From positions 1 through 12,174 of the forward strand of contig CAKTZP010000061.1 in assembly GCA_934636045.1 (NCBI GenBank): a stretch of DNA of 12,174 nt. Direction: 5' to 3'. Below the pieces are notes generated by a model, which was not told where the DNA came from, ran no database searches, and saw only the letters and a list, made by a program, of their open reading frames with translations. Below, in pieces: positions 6,776-12,174 of the stretch. A program made the translations under genes and the position numbers. Origin of the DNA: an uncultured Oscillospiraceae bacterium (GTDB taxonomy: Bacteria > Bacillota > Clostridia > Oscillospirales > Oscillospiraceae). Every line of letters begins with the position of its first letter. The first letter of the stretch is position 1.

Positions 6776-8308
6776 ATGACACAACGGTACTATCTCGGCA
6801 TGGACATCGGCACGACCGGATGCAAATCCGTTGTGTTCGATGAAGCCGGAACGGCGCTCAGCCGGGCCTACCGGGAATATCCCGTCCTGTGCGGCGCGCC
6901 GTTGCAGGCCGAGCAGGACGCGGCACAGGTTCTGGCGCTGCTGCTGGAAACGCTGGCGGAGGCGATCGCCTCCGCGGGCGTGCGCTGCATTGAGGGCATG
7001 AGCCTGAGTGTGCAGGGCGACGCGACGATGCCAGTCGACCGCGATTTCCGGCCGCTGCACCCGGTGATCTTGGGCATGGACTACCGCCCGGAGGCGCAGT
7101 GCCGCCAATATGCCGCCGAGCATGACGCGGCGCGGCTGTATGCCATCACCGGCCAGCCGCTGCATGCGATCAACATGTTCTCCAAGCTCCTGTGGCTGCG
7201 GGAAAACCGGCCGGAGATTTTCGAGAAGGCGTGGCGATTTGTCACATATGAAGAATATCTGCTCTACCACCTCGGCGGCGCGCCGATGCTGGATCTGACC
7301 ATGGCCAGCCGGTCGATGGGCTATTCGCTGCAAGACGGCGACTGGTCGGATGAGCTGCTGCAAAGCATGGGGATCCCGCGTGAAAAGCTTTCCCCGGTTT
7401 GCCCCTCGGGTGCGCCGGTCGGGGAGCTGAGCGCAGCGCTGTGCGAACGATTTGGACTGGAAAACCGGCCGCGCTTGTTCGCGGGCGGGCATGATCAACC
7501 CATCTGCGCCGTCGGCGCGGGTGTGATCGGCGAGAGCATGGCACTCGATTCCGCCGGAACGGCAGAGGTACTGTCTGTGACCTATCATGGTGCGCACATT
7601 AGCGAGGCTATGCACGACAGTTTTTATTCGACCTATCGCCACGCGGTGGAGCCGCTGTATTTTTCGTTTGCGCACATGCAGGTGGGCGGGATTTTGCAGC
7701 GGTGGTATCGTGACAACTTCGGCGCACAAGAGTTGCGCGAGGCAGCCGAGCGCGGCGAGGACTTCTACGCTCACGCGCTGAGCAAGTGCGCTGACGCGCC
7801 GTCACCCGTGCTGGTTCTGCCGCATTTTAACGGCAGCGGTACACCGCTTTGCGACATGCAAAGCCTCGGCGCGTTCGTCGGCCTGACGCTGGCGACTACG
7901 CGGCACGATATTTTAAAGGGAATTCTGGACAGCCTCTGCTTTGAGCTGCGGACGAATATGGATGCCCTGCGGCGTGCGGGCATCGAGATCAGCTCGCTCC
8001 GCGCGGTCGGCGGCGGGGCACGCTCGCCCCTATGGCTGCAAACTAAGGCGGATGTGCTGGGCGTGCCGGTAGAGACGATTACTTGTAAAGAGGCCGGCTG
8101 CCTCGGTGCAGCCATTCTCGCGGCGGTTGGCTGCGGCCAATATGCGTCTGTCACAGAAGCCTGCGGCACAATGACCCACACCCAGATGCACTATATGCCG
8201 CGCACGGGGAGCGCCGCGCGCTACGATGCGCGCTATGCGATCTACAAAGACCTTTACGACGCATTAAAGCCGATTTCCCATCGGCTGTTTGCTGGCAACC
8301 GAGTATAA
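6776..8308 (+). CDS. FGGY-family carbohydrate kinase
   Basis: The 510-residue protein belongs to the FGGY sugar kinases (xylulokinase/glycerol kinase fold) and transfers the ATP gamma-phosphate to a sugar or ketose hydroxyl. The N-terminal phosphate-binding loop is MDIGTTGCKS (9-18). The FGGY-type segment KLLWLRENRPEIFEKA is present, and the catalytic base is expected at D240 in AGGHDQP. The C-terminal ATP-binding elements are VGGGARSPLWLQ (GGGA at 412-415) and CKEAGCLGAAILA. CGGAGAAG about 7 bases before the ATG at 6776 supports the start. The gene follows the SAF oxidoreductase after 14 bases and is the last gene of the operon. It would trap the oxidised sugar as a phosphate for the SIS isomerase. 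Substrate cannot be predicted; xylulose, ribulose, erythrulose or a branched ketose are open options. Length is normal. Confidence 0.93.
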   Translation: MTQRYYLGMDIGTTGCKSVVFDEAGTALSRAYREYPVLCGAPLQAEQDAAQVLALLLETLAEAIASAGVRCIEGMSLSVQGDATMPVDRDFRPLHPVILGMDYRPEAQCRQYAAEHDAARLYAITGQPLHAINMFSKLLWLRENRPEIFEKAWRFVTYEEYLLYHLGGAPMLDLTMASRSMGYSLQDGDWSDELLQSMGIPREKLSPVCPSGAPVGELSAALCERFGLENRPRLFAGGHDQPICAVGAGVIGESMALDSAGTAEVLSVTYHGAHISEAMHDSFYSTYRHAVEPLYFSFAHMQVGGILQRWYRDNFGAQELREAAERGEDFYAHALSKCADAPSPVLVLPHFNGSGTPLCDMQSLGAFVGLTLATTRHDILKGILDSLCFELRTNMDALRRAGIEISSLRAVGGGARSPLWLQTKADVLGVPVETITCKEAGCLGAAILAAVGCGQYASVTEACGTMTHTQMHYMPRTGSAARYDARYAIYKDLYDALKPISHRLFAGNRV

Positions 8309-8471
8309 TTTTGCAGTTTCGGCGGCGAAGGCATGTTTTAATATTCCGCTGTGATGGTAGATGTAGGTATCAGTTTTTAGACTGTAAGTGCATTAACGTG
8401 ACCCATGATGTTGCTGTTTATGGAGCAACTTGTGTATGGAAGCATTGGAATTCTGCCGTCCTCATTTATAA

Positions 8472-8497
8472 AGGTTCTATAAAAATAGGTTCTATAA
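8472..8497 (+). repeat. Short direct repeat AGGTTCTATAA, two copies
   Basis: AGGTTCTATAA occurs at 8472-8482 and again at 8487-8497, a 15-base period, just before the IS left end. The stretch 8309-8505 is otherwise noncoding in appearance: it follows the kinase stop, is AT-rich, and shows no convincing terminator. The repeat may be a small duplication or simply AT-rich chance; no function is evident. Confidence 0.5.
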
Positions 8498-8505
8498 TAA
8501 ATGTT

Positions 8506-8530
8506 GGGGTCAGGCAAAGAGCCTGACCCC
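8506..8530 (+). repeat. Perfect 10-bp palindrome at IS left end
   Basis: GGGGTCAGGC (8506-8515) pairs perfectly with GCCTGACCCC (8521-8530) around the loop AAAGA. Its place about 80 bases before the transposase start suggests the terminal inverted repeat of the IS. As RNA it would form a very stable hairpin and might also stop transcription leaving the sugar operon, although only TT follows rather than a T-run. Confidence 0.65.
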
Positions 8531-8546
8531 TTAGCTATAGAAAAAG

Positions 8547-8620
8547 GTTGAGCATAGAGATAAAGTCCATTATCATAAAAGTACCACCAATCACGAAAAG
8601 GAAGAATCTCTATGCTCAAC
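8547..8620 (+). promoter_or_regulatory. Transposase promoter nested in a start-codon-masking inverted repeat
   Basis: GTTGAGCATAGAGAT (8547-8561) is the exact reverse complement of 8606-8620, a 15-bp arm pair 44 bases apart. The 3' arm contains the transposase ATG (8612), and the RBS AAGGA (8598-8602) is in the loop. A promoter is nested inside: TTGAGC (8548-8553), a 17-base spacer, then TATCAT (8571-8576), with expected transcript start near 8583. RNA from this promoter lacks the 5' arm and leaves the start codon open. RNA reading through from outside carries both arms and would mask it. This matches the known logic of fold-back inhibition in other IS elements; the role here is inferred. Confidence 0.7.
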
Positions 8621-9735
8621 AAGGATTATACTGCAAAGCTGCTCGATTTGGAAGATGTAATCATCACAAAGGTTGAAAATTTTTCCGAGGAAGTCCATGT
8701 ATACCTTGAGTTGCCACGGATCAAGCACCGATGCCCGGCCTGTGGAGCACTCACTGACCGTGTACACGACTATCGGATGCAGATAATCAAGGATGTTCCG
8801 CTTGGCAGGACAACGCTGCTGCATCTGCGTAAACGGCGTTACCGCTGCGATTGCGGCAAGCGCTTCTTTGAGAAGAACACCTTTCTTCCCGGGTACTACC
8901 GCTCCACCAGCCGACTGGTTGCCAAGATCATCACTGCGCTCCACGAAACGGTATCTGCTTCAAAGATCGGCACGCAGTTTAATGTTTCAGGTGCAACGGC
9001 TATGCGGTACTTCAAATACATTTCTTTCAGGCCAACCAAACTGCCACCAGAGGTTCTTTCCATTGACGAATTCAAGGGTAATCCCGGAGGCCAGAAATAT
9101 AACAGTATCATTGTAAATGCGAGAAACACAAGGTAATTGACATTTTGCCAAACCGGTTTGAAAACGATCTTATCCGATATTTCTCACAATTTCAGTCCAA
9201 AACAGACGTGAAATACTTTGTTTGTGATATGAATCCTCATTTCCGCGAGGTGGCCAAAGCTTGTTTCCCAAAGGCCGTTATTGTCGCGGATAGATACCAT
9301 GTGATTCGGCAGGTATATTGGGCTATGGAACGCGTCAGAAAGAACGAGCAGAACAAGCTCTCATTCAGATTCCGCAAATATTTCAAAAGATCCAGGCGTC
9401 TTTTGATGAGGCCAATGGAAAAACTCTCGGGCGAAGAAGCCGACAAGCTAGCCCTCATGTTTGAAATAGCACCCAGACTTGCGGATGCGTACCGTCTGAA
9501 AAATGAGTTCCTCGAAGTAATACATTCCGATTCCTCTAAAACTGGAAAACCAAAACTCGTTGACTGGCTCACAGCCGTTGAAGTCATGGATTCGCCTGAA
9601 TTTGACGACTGCACCAAAGCATACCGCAACTGGTTCCAAGAAATCCTGAACTCTATGGATGTCCCCTGGTCAAATGGCTTCATTGAAGGCTGCAACGACA
9701 AAACAAAAGTCCTGAAGCGTGTCTGCTTTGGTATG
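8612..9735 (+). pseudogene. ISL3-family transposase, frameshifted and missing C-terminus
   Basis: This encodes a DDE transposase of the ISL3 family in two frames. The first frame (8612-9120) holds the N-terminal zinc finger (CPACG, then CDCGKRF), a helix-turn-helix region and the first catalytic Asp (residue 152, in SIDEFKGN). After 9120 the first frame reads ARNTR and stops at 9136. The adjacent frame from 9121 continues without a gap in homology as EKHKVIDILPNRFENDLIRY. This second frame carries the other two catalytic residues, Asp in VADRYH (codon 9289) and Glu in GFIEGCNDKTK (codon 9685). One missing base near 9120 explains the break. No slippery heptamer is visible there, so programmed frameshifting is unlikely. 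Homology ends after VCFGM near 9735, and the second frame then runs into unrelated sequence to a stop at 9841-9843. RBS AAGGA is 9 bases before the ATG. Confidence 0.88.
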
Positions 9736-9872
9736 GCACAACCTGTTTGGAGATTGCCCTTGTGGCTGACCATGAGGCAAAGCCTGCAATCTTGCCGAAA
9801 GATATCAAACAGTGGGACGAGAAACAGCTGCAAAAGTGTTTGAACTGCCAGTACCATGCCGACGTGGAATGA
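9735..9872 (+). pseudogene. Unidentified C-terminal coding fragment fused to the broken IS end
   Basis: Past the point where transposase homology stops, a third frame reads through protein-like sequence from base 9735 to TGA 9870-9872. It includes CLEIALVADHEAKPAIL and KDIKQWDEKQLQKC, followed by LNCQYHADVE. The mix of charged and hydrophobic residues and a Cys-x2-Cys pair look more like real coding sequence than an IS shadow. It has no start of its own. I do not recognise the family. It may be the 3' remnant of a gene into which the IS recombined. The coding impression rests on residue composition only. Confidence 0.3.
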
Positions 9873-9905
9873 ACGAGCGCATTCTATCGATAATTTGACA
9901 AAAAT

Positions 9906-9933
9906 GCACTGTGCAAAACGCATAGTGCTTTTT
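9906..9933 (+). terminator. Possible weak intrinsic terminator
   Basis: GCACT (9906-9910) pairs with AGTGC (9924-9928), followed directly by TTTTT (9929-9933) and preceded by AAAAA (9900-9904). The stem is only 5 bp and the loop is 13 bases, so it is weak. Because A- and T-runs flank it, it could act in both directions. It lies between the IS remnant and the small phage-like frame. Confidence 0.3.
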
Positions 9934-9957
9934 CTATGTGCAAAACGAGGTGCAATG

Positions 9958-10110
9958 ATGAGCTTTGGGATAATCGACAACAGCGCGGACGTAAAGGCGG
10001 CGTTTAAGGCTGCGATGTGGAACGCGCTGGCAAAGTGCGGGTTTACGGCAGAGGGATATGCGAAAAGGCGGTGCTTTTGTGATTTGTCGAATTGTGCGGA
10101 AGGGGGTTGA
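9958..10110 (+). pseudogene. Short reading frame resembling the start of a phage HK97-gp10-type protein
   Basis: The frame encodes 50 residues starting MSFGIIDNSADVKAAFKAAM, then ALAKCGFTAEGYAKRRC. This resembles the N-terminal helix of HK97-gp10-family phage head-tail/minor capsid proteins, where a helix ending in AEGYAK is followed by CPVDTGxLRNS. Here the expected DTG segment is absent and the frame ends after FCDLSNCAEGG, so a truncated phage remnant is the best reading. GAGG at 9947-9950 is 7 bases from the ATG at 9958 and 4 bases from an earlier ATG at 9955. The identification rests on remembered family patterns, not a search. It may instead be a small unrelated gene. It sits beside an IS scar, which fits a decayed mobile region. 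Confidence 0.38.
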
Positions 10111-10134
10111 AATTTAGGTTGGTTGTGATAAAAT
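10107..10134 (+). promoter_or_regulatory. Predicted promoter for azlCD
   Basis: TTGAAA (10107-10112) and TAAAAT (10129-10134) are each one base from the vegetative consensus and are separated by 16 bases. Transcription would start near 10141, giving a leader of about 57 bases before azlC. The -35 overlaps the stop codon of the phage-like fragment, so the two are probably not one operon. Confidence 0.5.
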
Positions 10135-10197
10135 GATGCGGTATTTTTGCAGGCTTGGCTGTCGTGCGGCTGAGCCGGGAACGAGAGGGATCGGGCA

Positions 10198-10902
10198 ATG
10201 CGCGGCAAGGAATTTACAATGGGTATTCGGCAGGGAGTGCCGGTCGGGCTTGGCTATTTTTCGGTCAGCTTTGGATTCGGAGCGCTGTCGTCTGCGCAGG
10301 GGCTGCGGGCGCTGGACGCGACGCTGATTTCCCTGACGAATCTGACAAGCGCCGGGCAATTTGCGGGCTTGACGCTGATTCTTGCTTCAGCAGGGCTTTG
10401 GGAGATGGTGCTGACGCAGCTGGTCATCAACAGCCGCTACGCGCTGATGAGCCTGGCACTTAGCCAGCGGATGGGGCAGAAGATCGGCCTGCTTCCGCGG
10501 CTTTTGATCGCGTTTTTCAACACGGATGAGATTTTTGCGCTGGCCATGGCGCGGCCGGGCCCGCTGACGACGCCGTTTCTTCTGGGCTTGGGCATTGTGC
10601 CCCTGCTAGGCTGGACAGGCGGGACGCTCTGCGGTGCGCTGGCCGGGTCAGTGCTGCCGGAAGGCCTGCGGATGGCACTGGGTGTGATGCTGTACGGGAT
10701 GTTTATTGCAATTGTGGTGCCGCCGGCGCGGAAGGAGCGGCCGGTGCTGCTCTGTGCGCTGCTGGCGCTGGCGTGCAGCAGCGCGTTTGCATGGCTTCCG
10801 GCGCTCCGCCGACTGTCGCCGGGGATTTCAATCGTCATTTGCACGGTGGCAGCTGCGGCTGTGTGTGCGTGGCTCTTTCCGGTGAAGGAGGATGCGGCAT
10901 GA
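10198..10902 (+). CDS. azlC: AzlC-family branched-chain amino acid exporter, large subunit
   Basis: The 234-residue membrane protein matches the AzlC family (large subunit of branched-chain amino acid exporters such as YgaZ/BrnF). The N-terminus reads RQGVPVGLGYFSVSFGFGAL, the family's usual opening. It is followed by SLTNLTSAGQFAGL, by QLVINSRYALMSLALSQRM (the conserved N-x-RY-x-LMS segment) and by FNTDEIFALA, a TDE motif typical of the family. Several hydrophobic helices are evident. Two starts have good ribosome binding sites: 10198 (GAGGGA, 7-base spacing) and 10219 (AAGGA, 7-base spacing). I chose 10198 because family members usually have a few charged residues before the GIPIGLGY-like motif. 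The stop overlaps the azlD start by 4 bases (ATGA), so the subunits are translationally coupled. It exports leucine, isoleucine, valine or analogues, by family knowledge. Confidence 0.92.
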   Translation: MRGKEFTMGIRQGVPVGLGYFSVSFGFGALSSAQGLRALDATLISLTNLTSAGQFAGLTLILASAGLWEMVLTQLVINSRYALMSLALSQRMGQKIGLLPRLLIAFFNTDEIFALAMARPGPLTTPFLLGLGIVPLLGWTGGTLCGALAGSVLPEGLRMALGVMLYGMFIAIVVPPARKERPVLLCALLALACSSAFAWLPALRRLSPGISIVICTVAAAAVCAWLFPVKEDAA

Positions 10903-11210
10903 GTATTTATTGGTATATTGCGGCGATGGCGGGAACGACATATCTGATCCGGCTGCTGCCGATGACACTGTTCCGCAAGCCCCTTCGGAGCCGGTTTCTC
11001 CGCTCGTTTTTACATTATGTGCCCTACGCGTGCCTAAGCGCGATGACCTTCCCGAGCATCCTGAGCAGCACGGAGAGCGTGATCTCCGGCGCAGCGGCGC
11101 TGGTCACGGCAATCGCTCTGGCCTATCAGGGCAGGAGCCTGATTATCGTCGCGCTGTCCAGCTCGCTTGCGGTGCTGGTCACGCAGGAGCTGATAAAGCT
11201 GCTGGGGTAG
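10899..11210 (+). CDS. azlD: AzlD-family branched-chain amino acid exporter, small subunit
   Basis: The 103-residue hydrophobic protein is the small partner of AzlC (AzlD/YgaH/BrnE type). It begins with a membrane helix, then TYLIRLLPMTLFRKPLRSRF, a family-typical RxxPxxLFRK-like stretch, then FLHYVPYACLSAMTFPSIL, in which YVPYA and the following Met-Thr-Phe-Pro are characteristic, and two further C-terminal helices. The length is normal for the family. A near-perfect AAGGAGG (10885-10891) lies 7 bases before the ATG, which overlaps the azlC stop. It is expected to form the exporter complex with AzlC in the cytoplasmic membrane. The gene ends at TAG 11208-11210 without a clear terminator directly after it. 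Confidence 0.93.
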   Translation: MSIYWYIAAMAGTTYLIRLLPMTLFRKPLRSRFLRSFLHYVPYACLSAMTFPSILSSTESVISGAAALVTAIALAYQGRSLIIVALSSSLAVLVTQELIKLLG

Positions 11211-11396
11211 GGGACTTGCGCAGAGACCAACACGGCAGAGGGGATCCTATTGTGCGAGCGCTGCGGTCGAGTCCGCTGCAAGCGATGCATTTGGCGCACG
11301 ATGGGATGCGCAGCACCGCTGCTGTTGCGGCGGCGACGCATGAAAGGACACTGCGTTGGTTTCAGCTGTTTTTTCCATTTGTCATAGTGCACAAAA
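11211..11396. other. Intergenic stretch with no supported gene
   Basis: No frame here has a credible start, ribosome binding site and protein-like composition. A 7-bp stem (CGCAGCA at 11309-11315 against TGTTGCG at 11323-11329, one G-U pair) has no T-run after it. A T6 run at 11370-11375 follows only a weak TGAAA/TTTCA pairing (11341-11345 with 11360-11364). A terminator for azlCD somewhere in this stretch is plausible but I cannot place one. Confidence 0.4.
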
Positions 11397-11412
11397 ACGC
11401 AAACGGTTTCAT
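11397..11412 (+). promoter_or_regulatory. Upstream LacI/CcpA-like operator (distal site)
   Basis: The imperfect palindrome is centred on CG at 11404/11405 and reads GCAAACGGTTTCAT across its core. The half ACGGTTTCA is identical to that of the promoter-proximal site centred at 11521/11522, 117 bp downstream. It fits the general LacI-family pattern with a central CG. The spacing is about eleven helical turns, so repression by looping is possible. Confidence 0.5.
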
Positions 11413-11509
11413 GAAATATATGTGAATTCGCGTCACAAAAATTGAAAAAGTATGTATTTTGCTGAATTTTGTGGAATTTTAAGAAAATTTCAGTGTAAAA
11501 AATTACAGG

Positions 11510-11538
11510 TTGACTGAAAACGGTTTCAGTAGTAAAGT
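11510..11538 (+). promoter_or_regulatory. Predicted promoter for the methylthioadenosine phosphorylase-family gene
   Basis: TTGACT (11510-11515) and TAAAGT (11533-11538) are separated by an ideal 17-base spacer, with an AT-rich stretch upstream (11413-11506) that could serve as an UP element. Transcription would start near 11545. The -35 and spacer are overlapped by one operator, and a second operator covers the start of the transcript. Confidence 0.6.
11514..11529 (+). promoter_or_regulatory. LacI/CcpA-like operator overlapping the promoter
   Basis: CTGAAAACGGTTTCAG is a 16-bp palindrome with a single mismatched pair and a central CG. The core TGAAAACGGTTTCA fits the catabolite-responsive element pattern TGNAANCGNWNNCW, and equally a dedicated LacI-family operator. 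It covers the end of the -35 box and the spacer, so a bound protein would block RNA polymerase. Confidence 0.72.
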
Positions 11539-11548
11539 AGGCATAGAT

Positions 11549-11564
11549 ACGAAATCGTTTTCAG
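11549..11564 (+). promoter_or_regulatory. LacI/CcpA-like operator just downstream of the transcription start
   Basis: CGAAATCGTTTTCAG within this interval is an imperfect palindrome centred on CG at 11556/11557, exactly 35 bp from the preceding operator. Its right half TTTTCAG mirrors the CTGAAAA half of that site. Its position at the start of the transcript fits a roadblock or cooperative repression role. Confidence 0.6.
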
Positions 11565-11589
11565 AATTTTAAAAGGAGGCGCAAATTTT

Positions 11590-12174
11590 ATGAAACCGAT
11601 TGGAATTATCGGCGGCAGCGGCATGTATGAAATGCTCGAGCAGCCGCGGATGTTCATCCACGACAACCAGTATGGCAGAAGCTCAGAAATTTACGAGGGC
11701 AAGCTGCACGGCCGGACGGTCTACTTCCTGCCGCGCCATGGCCCTAACCACACCATCATTGTGCCGCGCATCAACTACCGCGCGAATGTCTGGGCGTTCC
11801 GTGAGCTGGGCTGCGACCGCATACTGGCGACCAACAGCGTCGGCTCGATCGATCCCGACATCCACATTGGAGACATGGTCATTCCCCACGATTTTATCGA
11901 CTTTACCCGGCGGTTCCCGCGCTCGTTCTATGATGATATGCCCGTGGCCTACCACGTAGACATGAAGCCGGCTTACTGCCCCGAGCTGCGCGAGCTGCTG
12001 ATCGACGCATCGCGCCGTCTGCATGAGGGCACGACGCATGACCATGCCGTCCTCGTCGTCGAGGAAGGTCTGACCTACAACACCGAGGCCGAGCAGAACA
12101 TGTTCCGCCAGTGGGGCGGCAACCTCGTTGGTATGACCACCCTGCCCGAGGCCATGCTGGCGCGTGAGGCCGGA
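11590..12174 (+). CDS. S-methyl-5'-thioadenosine phosphorylase-family enzyme (3' end outside window)
   Basis: The first 195 residues are present and the frame is open to the window edge. It belongs to the MTAP/purine nucleoside phosphorylase family, which splits methylthioadenosine or a related nucleoside with phosphate to a base and a sugar 1-phosphate. Visible motifs are IGIIGGSGMYE (phosphate loop, GGSG at 8-11), FLPRHGPNHT (PRHG), RINYRANVWAFRELGC, ATNSVGSI, GDMVIPHDFIDFTR and VGMTTLPEAMLAREAG (the MTxxPExxLAxEAG signature). The substrate segment that is normally GPRFxT reads EEGLTYNT here, so the usual Arg and Phe are missing. AAGGAGG (11573-11579) precedes the ATG by 10 bases. The gene is driven by an operator-flanked promoter, unusual for a housekeeping salvage gene. 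The altered motif may mean a different nucleoside substrate, so I give no gene symbol. Confidence 0.85.
   Translation, partial: MKPIGIIGGSGMYEMLEQPRMFIHDNQYGRSSEIYEGKLHGRTVYFLPRHGPNHTIIVPRINYRANVWAFRELGCDRILATNSVGSIDPDIHIGDMVIPHDFIDFTRRFPRSFYDDMPVAYHVDMKPAYCPELRELLIDASRRLHEGTTHDHAVLVVEEGLTYNTEAEQNMFRQWGGNLVGMTTLPEAMLAREAG

Larger units (their letters stand above)
8506..9735 (+). mobile_element. ISL3-family insertion sequence, 3'-truncated and frameshifted
   Basis: The element starts at a palindromic left end (8506-8530), carries its own promoter and inverted-repeat control region, and encodes an ISL3-family transposase from 8612. Transposase homology stops close to base 9735, after a VCFGM motif. 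I found no second copy of the GGGGTCAGGC palindrome between 9735 and 10200, so the right end is missing, probably deleted or recombined. The element is lower in GC than its neighbours and lies immediately downstream of the kinase gene in the same orientation. The left boundary is a best estimate, because no target duplication can be recognised without the right end. It is expected to be unable to move on its own. Confidence 0.8.

Noticed and set aside
4437..6782. A 781-codon open frame on the complementary strand across the two oxidoreductase genes.
   Set aside because: It has the same shadow effect, with His/Arg/Ala/Asp-rich composition and no recognisable domain. The + strand products carry intact zinc and Rossmann motifs.
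8311..8526. A 71-codon + strand frame after the kinase gene.
   Set aside because: It has no ribosome binding site, starts 2 bases after the kinase stop and runs into the IS palindrome. Its composition shows no family pattern.
9112..9125. Programmed -1 frameshifting in the transposase.
   Set aside because: There is no X-XXY-YYZ slippery heptamer and no downstream pseudoknot that I can see, and ISL3 transposases are normally made from one frame. A base loss is simpler.
9237..10208. A 323-codon complementary-strand frame over the IS and its flank.
   Set aside because: It runs antisense through two unrelated pieces (the transposase and the flank), so it cannot be an old gene, and it shows no motif.
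10892..11425. A 177-codon + strand frame overlapping azlD and the following intergenic stretch.
   Set aside because: Over azlD it is an out-of-frame shadow, and past azlD it has no ribosome binding site, motif or credible composition.
11462..11493. AT-rich hairpin CTGAATTTT / AAAATTTCAG upstream of the phosphorylase promoter.
   Set aside because: It needs a bulge, has a 13-base loop and lacks the central CG of the three operators. It is more simply AT-rich promoter-upstream DNA.

Overview
The window looks like a GC-rich Firmicute chromosome, most likely a gut-type Clostridia/Oscillospiraceae relative. This is inferred from strong AGGAGG-type ribosome binding sites, a LacI/CcpA-type operator set, an ISL3-family insertion sequence and GC-rich codon use combined with a classical lipoprotein signal. 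No rRNA, tRNA or CRISPR array is visible. All genes I can support lie on the + strand.

Bases 1-8308 are a tightly packed carbohydrate-uptake and catabolism operon. In order it holds the 3' end of a cyclase/formamidase-like hydrolase gene, a ribose-type ABC importer (lipoprotein binding protein, double ATPase, permease), a CBS-less SIS-domain sugar-phosphate isomerase, a zinc-dependent polyol-type dehydrogenase, a two-domain NAD(P)-binding/SAF oxidoreductase and an FGGY-family sugar kinase. Gaps are 2-73 bases or 4-base ATGA overlaps. A strong stem-loop sits between the binding protein and the ATPase, the usual place for setting unequal expression. The likely scheme is import of a sugar, polyol or related acid, oxidation by one or both dehydrogenases, phosphorylation by the kinase, then isomerisation by the SIS protein. 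The substrate cannot be read from the sequence, and this enzyme combination does not match a pathway I can name.

Bases 8309-10110 are an AT-richer scar. It contains an ISL3-family insertion sequence with a one-base frameshift and a missing right end, an unidentified C-terminal coding fragment fused to its broken end, and a short reading frame resembling the start of a phage HK97-gp10-type protein. The IS left end has an unusually clear arrangement: a perfect 15-bp inverted repeat brackets the predicted transposase promoter and contains the start codon. Read-through RNA would therefore mask the start, while RNA from the internal promoter would not.

Bases 10107-11210 hold a predicted promoter and an azlC-azlD pair for branched-chain amino acid export. 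Bases 11211-11396 hold no gene I can support. Bases 11397-11564 hold three LacI/CcpA-like operators around a promoter. They control the gene that runs off the window end, a 5'-methylthioadenosine phosphorylase-family enzyme whose usual GPRF-type substrate motif is replaced.
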